Of a DNA stretch of 64,000 bases, positions 53,463 to 63,138 are shown one piece after another. The stretch is from Agrobacterium salinitolerans (GTDB taxonomy: Bacteria > Pseudomonadota > Alphaproteobacteria > Rhizobiales > Rhizobiaceae): assembly GCF_002008225.1 (NCBI RefSeq), contig NZ_MRDH01000026.1, forward strand, positions 78,120 to 142,119. Reading direction: 5' to 3'. The notes beneath the pieces are model-generated. The model was not told the origin of the DNA, ran no database searches, and was given only the letters and a program-made list of their open reading frames with translations. Position 1 is the stretch's first letter, and each line of letters begins with the position of its first letter. The position numbers were made by a program, and so were the translations under genes.

Positions 53463-56462
53463 TCAATGCGCCTCATCCCAATTGTCCGCCGCGCGGGCGT
53501 CCACTTTCAGCGGCACCCTCATGGAAATCGCCGGCATGGCCGCATTTTCCATGACGGAGACGACGACCGGCAGGGTCTTTTCGATTTCCGCTTCCTCGAC
53601 TTCGAAGATGAGTTCGTCATGCACCTGCAAAAGCATGCGGGCGGAAAGCTTTTCCGCCTCCAGCGCCGGCTCGATGCGGACCATGGCCCGGCGGATGATA
53701 TCGGCGGCCGAGCCCTGGATCGGCGCGTTGATGGCCGCGCGCTCATTGAAGGCTTTTACCGAAGGATTGGAGGAGCGGATTTCCGGATAATGGGCGCGGC
53801 GGCCAAAAATCGTCTCGACATAGCCGTTTTCGCGCGCGAAGGCTTTGGTCGCTTCCATGTAATCGCGAATGCCGGGAAAACGCTCGAAATATTTCTTGAT
53901 ATAGTCGCCTGCTTCGGAGCGGGCGATACCAAGCTGATTGGCGAGACCGAAGGCGGATATGCCGTAGATGATGCCGAAATTGATCGCCTTGGCGCGGCGG
54001 CGCACTTCCGACGGCATGCCTTCAACCGGCACGCCGAACATTTCCGATGCCGTCATGGCATGAATGTCGATGCCGTTTTCAAAGGCGTTCCGAAGCTGCG
54101 GAATATCGGCGACATGGGCAAGCACGCGCAGTTCGATCTGGCTGTAGTCGGCCGACAGAAGCTTGTGACCGGGCGTGGAAATGAAAGCCGTGCGAATCTT
54201 GCGGCCTTCCGCTGTGCGAACCGGGATGTTCTGAAGGTTCGGCTCCGAGGAGGACAGGCGTCCCGTGGTGGTGGAGGCGAGCGCATAGGACGTATGCACC
54301 CGCTTCGTCTCGGGATGGATATATCCCGGCAGCGCATCTGTATAGGTCGATTTCAACTTCGTCAGCTGCCGCCAGTCGACGATCTTGCGCGGCAGTTCGG
54401 CACCTTCCGCTGCCAGATCTTCCAGAACCTGCGCCGATGTTGACCATTGGCCGGTCTTGGTTTTCGAGCCGCCGGGCAGACCCATCCTGCCGAACAGAAT
54501 ATCGCCGAGCTGCTTTGGCGATCCGATGTTGAAGCGCTCGCCCGCCAGCTCGTAGATTTCCTCTTCGAAGGATGCGGCCTTCTGGGCGAGTTCGCCGGAA
54601 AGGCGTGACAGGATTTGACGGTCCACGGTGATGCCGCGCTCTTCCATATGCGCCAAAACCGGCACGAGGGGACGTTCCAGCCGCTCATAAACCTTGGTCA
54701 GCCGTTCCGAGACAAGCCTCGGCTTCAGCGCCATCCAGAGCCGCAGGGTCACATCGGCATCTTCCGCAGCATAAGCGGTGGCCTTGTCGATGTCGACAAA
54801 ATCGAAGGTGATGCTCGACTTGCCCGATCCCGCCACGTCCTTATAGGCGATCGGCGTGTGACCCAACCAGCGTTCGGACAGCGTATCCATGCCATGCGTC
54901 GTCTTGCCGGCTTCGAGCACATAGGAAATCAGCATCGTATCGTCGAAGCTGCGCATAACCACACCGTGGCGTTTCATCAGCAGGTAATCGTATTTGAGGT
55001 TCTGCGCGACCTTGAGGACAGCCTCGTCCTCAAGCAGGTCCTTCAGACGCTCCAGAGCTTCGGCAAAGGGCACCTGCCCTTCGGCGAGCTTGATGCCATC
55101 ACTGAAGAGATCGCCACCTGAACCGGTCTTGTGGGTCAAGGGAACATAGGCGGCGCGGATATCCGTGCCCGAGGCATCCTTGCCATTATCGGCAATGGCC
55201 AGCGAAAAACCGACCAGGTCCGCCTGCATCGGGTCGAGCGAGGTCGTTTCCGTATCGAAGGCGACGACACCCGTCTCCCGGGCCGCCGCGATCCAGCGGT
55301 CGAGCGTCGCAAGGTCCCTGATCGTCAGATAGGCGGTCGTATCGATCTTGGCGGCGGAAAAAAGCGCCTGTCGCGCTGCGGCGAGATCAGCGGGCGCGCT
55401 ACCCTCCCCCGTTACTTTCCTTGCCGGAGCGGCAGGCGAAGCCGAACCGCCAGCGGCGCTTGTGGCCACTTCGCCAGCGTTCACGGCAGCGGCTGGCGCA
55501 TCCAAATCGGGACCATGGGCTTCGGCGCCCCATTGTACCGGCACATTGGCGGGATCGATGGCGGAAGCGTCGGTTTCGGTCGCCTCGGCAACCCGGCGTG
55601 TTAGCGTCGTGAACTCCATCGCCTTCAGGAAGGCGATCAGTTTCGGGCCGTTCTGTGGTTCGAGCACCAGCGCTTCGAGAGACTGATCCAGCGGCACATC
55701 GGTTCTGAGTGCCACGAGCTGTCTGGAAAGGCGGGCAAGCTCCGCATTGGCGATGATATTTTCCCGGCGCTTCTGCTGCTTGATTTCGCCTGCCCGCGCC
55801 AGCAGCGTATCGAGATCGCCGTATTCCTCCAGCAATTGTGCCGCCGTCTTCGGGCCGATGCCAGGAATGCCAGGAACATTGTCAGTCGAATCGCCCGTCA
55901 TTGCCTGCAGGTCGATCATCTTTTCCGGGCCTACGCCCCACTTCTCGACAACGTCCGGAACGCCGATCTGCTTGTCCTTCATGGCGTCGTACATATGTAC
56001 ATTAGCCGTGACGAGCTGCATCAGATCCTTGTCGGAGGAGATGATGGTGACATCGGCTCCGATCGCCTCGGCCTGCCGGGCATAGGTGGCGATGATATCG
56101 TCCGCCTCGAAGCCTTCCGTCTCAATGCAGGGAAGGTTAAAGGCGCGCGTCGCCTCACGGATCAGGCCGAATTGCGGCACCAGATCTTCCGGCGGCGCGG
56201 TACGGTTGGCCTTGTAGAGATCGTAAAGTTCGTTGCGGAAGGTCTTCGACGAATAGTCGAAAATCACCGCAAAATGCGTCGGAGTCACACCGACATCGGT
56301 GTTGCGGGCATCCTTCAGAAGCTTCCACAACATGTTGCAGAAGCCCGAGACGGCGTTGACCGGCAGCCCGTCCGACTTGCGGTTCAGCGGCGGAATTGCA
56401 TGGAAGGCCCGGAAAATGAAACCGGAACCGTCAACGAGGAAGAGATGATCGCCTTTTTTCAT
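53463..56462 (-). CDS. polA: DNA polymerase I
   Basis: 999 residues from the ATG at 56460-56462 (MKKGDHLFLVDGSGFIFRAF); another ATG nine bases earlier is possible. The open frame continues more than 100 codons further up through a small-RNA region and is not coding. Domains: 5'-3' exonuclease (1-300, with GFEADDIIATYARQAE and DLQAMTGDSTDNVPGIPGIGPKTA), 3'-5' exonuclease with an intact active site (VAFDTETTSLDPMQADLVG near 415), and polymerase motifs A (LLSADYSQIELRVLAHVA), B (RRAKAINFGIIYGISAFG) and C (LLQVHDELIFEVEEAE). An Ala/Pro-rich insert lies near 320-370. It fills gaps in repair and replication. Confidence 0.96.
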   Translation of the reverse strand: MKKGDHLFLVDGSGFIFRAFHAIPPLNRKSDGLPVNAVSGFCNMLWKLLKDARNTDVGVTPTHFAVIFDYSSKTFRNELYDLYKANRTAPPEDLVPQFGLIREATRAFNLPCIETEGFEADDIIATYARQAEAIGADVTIISSDKDLMQLVTANVHMYDAMKDKQIGVPDVVEKWGVGPEKMIDLQAMTGDSTDNVPGIPGIGPKTAAQLLEEYGDLDTLLARAGEIKQQKRRENIIANAELARLSRQLVALRTDVPLDQSLEALVLEPQNGPKLIAFLKAMEFTTLTRRVAEATETDASAIDPANVPVQWGAEAHGPDLDAPAAAVNAGEVATSAAGGSASPAAPARKVTGEGSAPADLAAARQALFSAAKIDTTAYLTIRDLATLDRWIAAARETGVVAFDTETTSLDPMQADLVGFSLAIADNGKDASGTDIRAAYVPLTHKTGSGGDLFSDGIKLAEGQVPFAEALERLKDLLEDEAVLKVAQNLKYDYLLMKRHGVVMRSFDDTMLISYVLEAGKTTHGMDTLSERWLGHTPIAYKDVAGSGKSSITFDFVDIDKATAYAAEDADVTLRLWMALKPRLVSERLTKVYERLERPLVPVLAHMEERGITVDRQILSRLSGELAQKAASFEEEIYELAGERFNIGSPKQLGDILFGRMGLPGGSKTKTGQWSTSAQVLEDLAAEGAELPRKIVDWRQLTKLKSTYTDALPGYIHPETKRVHTSYALASTTTGRLSSSEPNLQNIPVRTAEGRKIRTAFISTPGHKLLSADYSQIELRVLAHVADIPQLRNAFENGIDIHAMTASEMFGVPVEGMPSEVRRRAKAINFGIIYGISAFGLANQLGIARSEAGDYIKKYFERFPGIRDYMEATKAFARENGYVETIFGRRAHYPEIRSSNPSVKAFNERAAINAPIQGSAADIIRRAMVRIEPALEAEKLSARMLLQVHDELIFEVEEAEIEKTLPVVVSVMENAAMPAISMRVPLKVDARAADNWDEAH

Positions 56463-56634
56463 GGGTAGCATGGATAGCGCGGGGCCGTTTTGGCGTCTAC
56501 CGAAACTTCGCGCAACGCACCGTAAAGAGCGGGGAATGAGGCGGTAGCATAGGCCTGCAAAATTCACCTGAACGTTACCGATTTGTAATCCGACTTTCCC
56601 TTGAAAAGCCGCATTTGGAGACACATTTCTCAGT

Positions 56635-56781
56635 GGACGGCGCCTGATCACGCCGTAGTCTGATAGCTGGCTCGTCCCCCGCCGCGTCAGACCGGACAAA
56701 GGCCTTTCCCCCTCTCCGGGCCTTTGTCCTCCAATATGACCGCCATGGCCGACCCCTCCCGGCCATGGCGGTTTTGTTTTA
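56635..56781 (+). ncRNA. Probable alpha-r7-family small RNA between polA and marR
   Basis: The plus strand holds three consecutive hairpins: a weak one near 56637-56662, a perfect 11-base-pair one (56695-56705 with 56720-56730) and a perfect 12-base-pair one (56741-56752 with 56761-56772) followed by TTTTGTTTTAT, a clear terminator. Loops and linkers are C-rich (CGTCCCCCG, CCCCCTCTCC, ACCCCTCC), as expected for a small RNA pairing with Shine-Dalgarno regions. In Rhizobiales the alpha-r7 RNA (Smr7C in Sinorhizobium) lies between polA and a marR gene, the same context. The 5' end is estimated. Confidence 0.75.
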
Positions 56782-56813
56782 TGCACTATTTCGGTCTGGC
56801 TTAAACATATCAT

Positions 56814-56827
56814 GCGATATATATCGC
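56814..56827. promoter_or_regulatory. Palindrome GCGATATATATCGC upstream of marR
   Basis: A perfect 14-base palindrome about 40 bases before the marR start codon and about 35 bases after the small-RNA terminator. Its position in the promoter area fits an autoregulatory site of the MarR protein. Confidence 0.5.
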
Positions 56828-56865
56828 GCTATCGAATTGCCGGGCTGAGCCGGCCGTGATGCTTT

Positions 56866-57312
56866 ATGGGCGGAAGAATGGGTTTTTCCCGGGACGAATC
56901 GGCAATCTATCTCGCTTCGAGAATGGCGCGGGAATTCACCATGGCGCTGCAGAAAAGAGCCGCCGCCCTGGGTTTCTCGCCCGGGCAATTCCCCATCCTC
57001 ATCGAACTCTGGCATGAGGACGGCCTGACGCAGCGGCAATTGCTGGATCGGATCGATGTCGAACAGGCGACGCTCGCCAATACGCTCTCGCGCATGGAGC
57101 GCGATGGGCTGATCGTCCGCAAATCCCATCCAAGCGACCGCCGTGCCCAGATCATCGAACTGACCCAGCGCGGCAGGGATCTGGAAGCCAACGCCATTGC
57201 CGCCTCCGAAGCCACCGAAGATACGTTGCTCAAGGATTTCCGGCGTTTCGAGAGGCAGCTTCTACTGGAATATATGCGCCGGGCGATCGAAAGCGCCAAA
57301 AAAGCGAAATAG
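56866..57312 (+). CDS. MarR family transcriptional regulator
   Basis: 148 residues. Winged helix-turn-helix: LTQRQLLDRIDVEQATLANTLSRMERDGLIVRKSHPSDRRAQIIELTQRG (about 48-100), with helical dimerisation segments on both sides (YLASRMAREFTMALQKRAAALG; DTLLKDFRRFERQLLLEYMRRAI). MarR proteins usually repress neighbouring or own genes and respond to phenolic or oxidative signals. Here the neighbours are an alpha-r7-like RNA and an M20 peptidase. The target is unknown; a palindrome near its start suggests autoregulation. An in-frame ATG four codons later is an alternative start. Confidence 0.9.
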   Translation: MGGRMGFSRDESAIYLASRMAREFTMALQKRAAALGFSPGQFPILIELWHEDGLTQRQLLDRIDVEQATLANTLSRMERDGLIVRKSHPSDRRAQIIELTQRGRDLEANAIAASEATEDTLLKDFRRFERQLLLEYMRRAIESAKKAK

Positions 57313-57478
57313 CATTTACAGCCCGAAACCGCTTCGCACTTTCCCTGAACTGCTCTATCGTTCCGGCGGCCGCACGTTTGCCGATTCACGACGCGCCGGC
57401 CCCCTTGTTTCCCGCGATGCGCGATGCCCGGATGTTTCGTCTTATCGCCGGGTCACGACAGACATGACAGGATCATCG

Positions 57479-58870
<1,392 letters not shown>

Positions 58871-58878
58871 CAAAAAAA

Positions 58879-58914
58879 GAGGAAGCGCCGGTTACCCGGC
58901 GCTTCCTCCCTTTC
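58879..58914 (+). terminator. Terminator after the M20 peptidase gene
   Basis: A perfect 13-base-pair stem (58879-58891 with 58896-58908) and a TTAC loop, followed by CCTTTCCGTTT. Confidence 0.8.
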
Positions 58915-58936
58915 CGTTTGCTCATCGCAAAAACAA

Positions 58937-58962
58937 AAAGGCCGGGCAAGCCCGACCTTTCC
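58937..58962. terminator. Second hairpin downstream of the M20 peptidase gene
   Basis: Ten-base stem AAAGGCCGGG / CCCGACCTTT with one mismatch and a CAAG loop, flanked by A and T residues. It works as a back-up terminator. Confidence 0.6.
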
Positions 58963-59216
58963 ATCCGTTTTCCGTCAATGCCAGTACATCCGTGGTCAAA
59001 GCGTTCAACGGTGATGTTCCAGAGCGCGTCCACTTTCATGGCCGCCGCATTTCACCATCAGGATCGGCTGCTTCGGTTAATCTTTGGTTAACGCGATAAC
59101 AGCGGCACTTTCGAAATGCCCGTCCGACAGCTCTCATCTGAAACACTGTTAAACCCTATATTGGTATGCACTCGCGCCTTTTCAAGGCCCGCCCGTTCGC
59201 CGCGCCCTTCAAAAGA
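58963..59216. other. Gap with no gene between terminators
   Basis: About 250 bases between the second hairpin after the peptidase gene and the cspA terminator. Apart from a GGTTAATCTTTGGTTAA direct repeat near 59074-59090, I see nothing gene-like here. Confidence 0.5.
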
Positions 59217-59244
59217 AAAAGGCCGGAGAAATCCGGCCTTTCCA
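59216..59244. terminator. Bidirectional terminator downstream of cspA
   Basis: A perfect ten-base-pair stem AAAGGCCGGA / TCCGGCCTTT with a GAAA tetraloop. The A-rich side gives a T-run on the minus strand, so it ends the cspA transcript. Confidence 0.85.
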
Positions 59245-59279
59245 TTCATGCGAGTGACCCTTTCGGGCCAAAGCGCGTA

Positions 59280-59489
59280 TCAGGCAGCAACGAGGTTGCC
59301 TGCGGACATCTTGCCCGAGCGGCGGTCCTGCATCAGCTCGTAGGAGAGCTTCTGGCCGTCGTTGAGGGCGGTGAGGCCCGCACGCTCAACAGCGGAGATG
59401 TGAACGAATACGTCCTGCGAACCGTCGTCAGGCTGAATGAAGCCGTAGCCCTTGGTTGCGTTGAACCACTTTACTGTACCAGTCGCCAT
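59280..59489 (-). CDS. cspA: Cold-shock protein (CspA family)
   Basis: 69 residues from the ATG at 59487-59489, preceded by GGAAGGA. A single cold-shock domain with RNP1 KGYGFIQ and RNP2 VFVHIS; the start [20 protein letters not shown] is characteristic. Csp proteins bind single-stranded RNA and melt structure. The promoter CTTGAC-N17-CTAGGT (59627-59655, minus strand) gives a leader of about 130 bases with two hairpins, the usual setting for cold-shock genes. An alpha-r14-like small RNA lies just upstream on the same strand. Confidence 0.95.
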   Translation of the reverse strand: MATGTVKWFNATKGYGFIQPDDGSQDVFVHISAVERAGLTALNDGQKLSYELMQDRRSGKMSAGNLVAA

Positions 59490-59620
59490 AACGATTTCCT
59501 TCCGTTGGCAATTGTATTTGCACTGCAAGCAGTGCGGACTTGGGTCGAATTTGAAGGAAAAGATCGTCGTGAGCGTCTAAAAAGACGCCGAAGCTCTGGT
59601 CGTCAAACAAATATCGATGG
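59490..59620 (-). promoter_or_regulatory. Structured 5' leader of cspA
   Basis: The leader holds two hairpins: GCACTGC-AA-GCAGTGC near 59520-59535, and GCGTCT-N4-AGACGC at 59573-59588. The ribosome binding site GGAAGGA is at 59495-59505. Leaders of this length and structure in cspA genes refold with temperature to control translation; that role is inferred here. Confidence 0.55.
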
Positions 59621-59626
59621 CGAAGT

Positions 59627-59655
59627 ACCTAGGTGGGAAGGGGCTGAAAGTCAAG
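59627..59655 (-). promoter_or_regulatory. Housekeeping sigma promoter of cspA
   Basis: Minus strand CTTGAC (59650-59655), a 17-base spacer and CTAGGT (59627-59632). The -35 is a full match to the alphaproteobacterial consensus CTTGAC-N17-CTATAT, and the -10 matches four of six. Confidence 0.75.
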
Positions 59656-59705
59656 TTTCTTTGAACACGGCCAACTGGTCAGGGTTAAGTAGGGGCCAGA
59701 CCATG

Positions 59706-59838
59706 AACGCAAAAACCCGGCGCGGGAGGAGGTGCGCCGGGTTCTTGAAACTGACTGACAATTGGGAGGAGGAGTATTGTCAGTCCAATCGGGCGACGCT
59801 GGGAGGAGGAGTGCGTCGCTTCGATGATTTGAAGATAC
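59706..59838 (-). ncRNA. Probable alpha-r14-family small RNA with three anti-Shine-Dalgarno loops
   Basis: On the minus strand three hairpins follow each other: a 7-bp stem (59793-59799 with 59813-59819), a 10-bp stem (59753-59762 with 59776-59785) and a 10-bp stem (59714-59723 with 59734-59743), the last followed by a T-run, so it is the terminator. Each loop contains CCTCCTCCC, complementary to Shine-Dalgarno sequences. This is the exact layout of the alpha-r14 family (for example Smr14C2/NfeR1 in Sinorhizobium), which represses many mRNAs by covering their ribosome binding sites. The 5' end near 59838 is an estimate. It lies between ybaK and cspA, on the cspA strand. Confidence 0.8.
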
Positions 59839-59948
59839 AGGATACCAGCTTAAAAAACAGACGTTTCATCGCAGCGCAGCATTGCGCATATTGCATAGCT
59901 ATTCCGGGGCGACTTGAAGCTTCTCCGCGTAACGCCTAATAAACACGC

Positions 59949-60407
59949 ATGTCTATCGAATCCGTCAGAGCTTTTTTCACCGAAAAGTCACCCGAGGTTG
60001 CCGTGATTGAAACGGAAACGAGTTCGGCGACAGTCGCTTTGGCCGCCGAAGCGCATGGTGTCGACCCTGACCAGATTGCGAAGACCATTTGCCTGAAGGC
60101 GGGTGAAACCATTCTTCTCGTCGTCGCCGCCGGCACGAAGCGGCTCGACAACCGCAAATTCCGCGATCATTTCGGCGTAAAGCCGCGCATGCTCGACCCG
60201 GAAGAGGTTGTTGCCGTGACCAGCCATCCCATCGGCGGCGTGTGCCCTTTCGGCCTGCCTTCTCGGCTTCCGGTGTTTTGCGACATATCGCTGAAAAACT
60301 ATCGCGAGGTGGTTCCCGCGGCCGGTGCCACCAATGCGGCGGTGAAGATTTCGCCGGAGGTTATGGCCGAATTGACTGGAGCGGAATGGGTCGACGTCTG
60401 CCAATGA
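59949..60407 (+). CDS. YbaK/ProX-type aminoacyl-tRNA deacylase
   Basis: 152 residues. YbaK-domain proteins hydrolyse misacylated tRNAs (Cys-tRNA-Pro, Ala-tRNA-Pro and others). Family segments: ATVALAAEAHGVDPDQIAKTICLKAGETILLVVAAGTKRLDNRKFR (about 27-73; the Lys in KTI-LK is the conserved catalytic lysine), EEVVAVTSHPIGGVCPFGLPSRLPVFCDISL (about 86-115; the GGVCPFG loop is characteristic). The exact tRNA preference cannot be read from the sequence. It stands alone. Confidence 0.88.
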   Translation: MSIESVRAFFTEKSPEVAVIETETSSATVALAAEAHGVDPDQIAKTICLKAGETILLVVAAGTKRLDNRKFRDHFGVKPRMLDPEEVVAVTSHPIGGVCPFGLPSRLPVFCDISLKNYREVVPAAGATNAAVKISPEVMAELTGAEWVDVCQ

Positions 60408-60553
60408 CGCCGATGTGATCCGGCCAAGACTTAACCCCGCCTTAAATTGCCGCATTTAAACTCTTCATCCTGGATTAAGAATCGCGCAGGCATAGACGCC
60501 TTAAACCCGAACGGGATGTGCACGGTTTCGCAAATAGGAGCGACTTCGGCTGG

Positions 60554-62848
60554 ATGGCAGGCAAAGGTAAATCACGCGAACGGGTAGAACCCTCCTTCGG
60601 GGATTTCCACGAGTCCGGCGATGACCTGCGTCTTGACGCCAGCGAGCGCATTGGCGGAACCACAAAACAGCAGGCCAAAAACCCGAAGCCGGCATCCAGT
60701 CGCACCACCTCCCGCAAGAAAGAAAAGCGCAGCAGCAATTCCGGTCGCGGCGTCATGGGCTTCATCCGCTCCCTCTTCTACTGGTGCATCGTGCTAGGCA
60801 TCTGGGGCGGTATCGGCGTTGCCGGGCTTGTCCTTTATTATGGTGCGCGCATGCCGAGCGCCAGCAGCTGGTCCATTCCCGAACGTCCGCCGAATGTGAA
60901 GATCGTTTCGGTCAACGGCAGCGTGCTTGCCAATCGCGGCACGACCGGCGGCGAGGCGCTCGCGCTGGAAGATATGTCGCCCTATATTCCGCAGGCCGTC
61001 ATGGCGATCGAGGATCGGCGGTTTTATTCGCATTTCGGGGTCGATCCGCTCGGCCTCGGACGCGCCATCGTCACGAATGTGCTGACGGGGCGCGCCGTGC
61101 AGGGTGGCTCGACTCTGACGCAACAGCTCGCGAAAAACCTGTTCCTTTCGCCGGACAGGACGCTGGAACGCAAGGTTCAGGAAGTGCTGCTGTCCTTCTG
61201 GCTGGAACACAAGTTCACCAAGGACCAGATTCTCGCGATGTATCTCAATCGCGTCTATTTCGGCTCCAACGCCTATGGCGTCGAGGCGGCGTCTAGGCGC
61301 TACTTCAACAAATCCGCGCGCGACGTCAATCTGGGCGAGGCGGCTATGCTCGCCGGGCTTCTCAAAGCCCCCTCACGCCTTTCACCGGCGCGCGATCCGC
61401 AGGCGGCGGAAGAACGGGCGCAGGTCGTGCTGCAATCCATGCGCGATGTCGGCTTCATCACCGATGACGAAATCAAGACCGCCATGTCGCAGCCCCCGAC
61501 CAAGGCGAAACGTTTCTGGTCGGGCGCCGAGCATTACGCCGCCGATATGGTGCTGGAAGAAGTGCGCAGCCTGGTCGGCGAGGTCAAGCAGGACATCGTT
61601 GTCGATACCACCATCGACCCCAATCTCGAACGCGACGCCGAGAAGGCGCTGACCCATGTGCTGCAAGGTGACGGAAAGAAGCAGAGCGCCTCACAAGCGG
61701 CGCTGGTTTCCATCGATGGCACGGGCGCGATCCGGGCAGTGGTGGGCGGGGCGGATTATGCCGCGAGCCAGTTCAACCGCGCCGCCAAGGCAAAGCGGCA
61801 ACCCGGCTCCGCATTCAAGCCTTTCGTTTACGTCGCCGCACTCGAAGCGGGGCTTACCCCCTACACGATCCGCAATGACGCGCCGGTACGCATCGGCAAC
61901 TGGACACCGGAAAATTACGAGAAGAAATATCGCGGCGAAGTCACGCTCGCCACTGCGCTTGCCAATTCGCTGAACACGATCGCCGCACAGCTGGTGATGG
62001 AAGTCGGCCCGGAACGGGTGACACAGGTGGCCCATCGCATGGGCATCGAATCCGAGCTGCAGAACAATGCTTCCATCGCGCTCGGCACCTCGGAAGTGTC
62101 GCTGATGGAGCTGACGGCCTCCTATGCTCCCTTCATGAATGGTGGCTACAAGGCGACACCACATATCGTCAAACGCATCACCGATGCCGACGGCAAGGTG
62201 CTTTACGAAAACAAATACGACAATCCGCCGCGCGTGCTGAGCGAAGAGATCGCCGCGACCATGAACGGCATGTTGTCGCGCGTCATCACAGAAGGCACCG
62301 GCAAGGCCGCGCGCCTTCAAGGCTGGCAGGCGGCTGGAAAATCGGGCACGACCCAGTCCTTCCGCGACGCCCTTTTTGTCGGGTATACAAGCAACCTGAC
62401 CACAGGTGTCTGGTTCGGCAATGACGACGGCACATCAATGAAGAAGGTCACCGGCGGCGGCCTTCCCGCAAAGGCCTGGAAAGATTTCATGACCGCCGCC
62501 CATTCGGGGCTGTCGCCTTCGCCGCTCTTCGGCCTCGGTGCATCGGGTGTTCCGCCGCTCGGGGAAATGCAGCAACCGGCGCCGGAAAGCGCGCCCTCCT
62601 CCATCGGCGATATCATTTCCAATGCGCTCGGCGGCGGGACTGCGGATAACGATGCCTACCCCCAGGCCCCGGTTGCGCCAAACCCAAATCAGCCGGGCGT
62701 GCCGATGCCGCCGGCAAATATCCCTTCCCGCGATATCGAACCCGGCTATTCAGCCAGCAACGGGCCTGTGCCACCCGCCGAAATCGGCGATCAGAGGCCA
62801 TCCCGACCGAAGCAGACGACCCTGCTCGATATTCTCATGGGAAACTAA
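60554..62848 (+). CDS. Class A penicillin-binding protein (PBP1A family, bifunctional)
   Basis: 764 residues from the ATG at 60554 (MAGKGKSRERVEPSFGDF); AGGAG lies 13 bases upstream, rather far, so the start is not certain. A basic cytoplasmic segment (about 1-70) precedes one membrane helix (RSLFYWCIVLGIWGGIGVAGLVLYYG). The glycosyltransferase 51 domain has AIEDRRFYSHFGVDPLGLGRAI and GGSTLTQQLAKNLFLSPDRTLERK; the transpeptidase domain has S-x2-K in RQPGSAFKPFVYV near 425, S-x-N in ANSLNTIAAQL near 475 and K-S-G in AAGKSGTTQSFRDALFVGY near 590. The end is a Pro-rich tail of about 110 residues. It polymerises and cross-links peptidoglycan. Confidence 0.92.
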   Translation: MAGKGKSRERVEPSFGDFHESGDDLRLDASERIGGTTKQQAKNPKPASSRTTSRKKEKRSSNSGRGVMGFIRSLFYWCIVLGIWGGIGVAGLVLYYGARMPSASSWSIPERPPNVKIVSVNGSVLANRGTTGGEALALEDMSPYIPQAVMAIEDRRFYSHFGVDPLGLGRAIVTNVLTGRAVQGGSTLTQQLAKNLFLSPDRTLERKVQEVLLSFWLEHKFTKDQILAMYLNRVYFGSNAYGVEAASRRYFNKSARDVNLGEAAMLAGLLKAPSRLSPARDPQAAEERAQVVLQSMRDVGFITDDEIKTAMSQPPTKAKRFWSGAEHYAADMVLEEVRSLVGEVKQDIVVDTTIDPNLERDAEKALTHVLQGDGKKQSASQAALVSIDGTGAIRAVVGGADYAASQFNRAAKAKRQPGSAFKPFVYVAALEAGLTPYTIRNDAPVRIGNWTPENYEKKYRGEVTLATALANSLNTIAAQLVMEVGPERVTQVAHRMGIESELQNNASIALGTSEVSLMELTASYAPFMNGGYKATPHIVKRITDADGKVLYENKYDNPPRVLSEEIAATMNGMLSRVITEGTGKAARLQGWQAAGKSGTTQSFRDALFVGYTSNLTTGVWFGNDDGTSMKKVTGGGLPAKAWKDFMTAAHSGLSPSPLFGLGASGVPPLGEMQQPAPESAPSSIGDIISNALGGGTADNDAYPQAPVAPNPNQPGVPMPPANIPSRDIEPGYSASNGPVPPAEIGDQRPSRPKQTTLLDILMGN

Positions 62849-63138
62849 CGATTTAGAACACGCGGCAGGCGCTGGTCGCGGGGTCGATGGCAATGTCGCC
62901 ATCGCTGCAGAAAACTCCCGATTTTACAGGGTTTGGTTCCATGCCACAGGCCCTCTCCGCAGCCACGAGCGGAGAGGATGCTCGCCCTTACAACATCCGC
63001 GTGCAGTCGCATTAACCGTAGATTGCCATTTGCGCCAGAGCGGTTACATTTCGCATGACTTTTTACGGTAAATGAATTATTAATCCTTCATATAAATTAA
63101 TTTTCTTCTATCAAAATAACTTTTCAGGGCTCTATATT
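62849..63138. other. Intergenic region before the sugar transferase gene
   Basis: 290 bases. A hairpin CCTCTCCGC / GCGGAGAGG (62952-62960 with 62969-62977) lies downstream of the penicillin-binding protein gene without a T-run. A 29-codon frame on the minus strand (62853-62942) reads like protein at its end (CSDGDIAIDPATSACRVF) but has no clear start signal and may be a remnant. The AT-rich part at 63040-63135 is the likely promoter of the next gene. Confidence 0.45.

Noticed and set aside
56463..56813. A 117-codon upstream extension of polA
   Set aside because: It runs antisense through the small-RNA hairpins and does not resemble polymerase. MKKGDHLF is the family N terminus.
59700..59850. 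Repeated GGGAGGAGG on the plus strand read as multiple ribosome binding sites of small genes
   Set aside because: Each copy lies in the loop of a hairpin and no start codon with a credible frame follows. The minus strand gives a small RNA with a terminator.
62853..62942. A 29-codon frame on the minus strand ending CSDGDIAIDPATSACRVF
   Set aside because: The end looks protein-like, but the frame has no ribosome binding site and closes upstream in a stop. It may be a gene remnant, so it is only mentioned in the intergenic entry.
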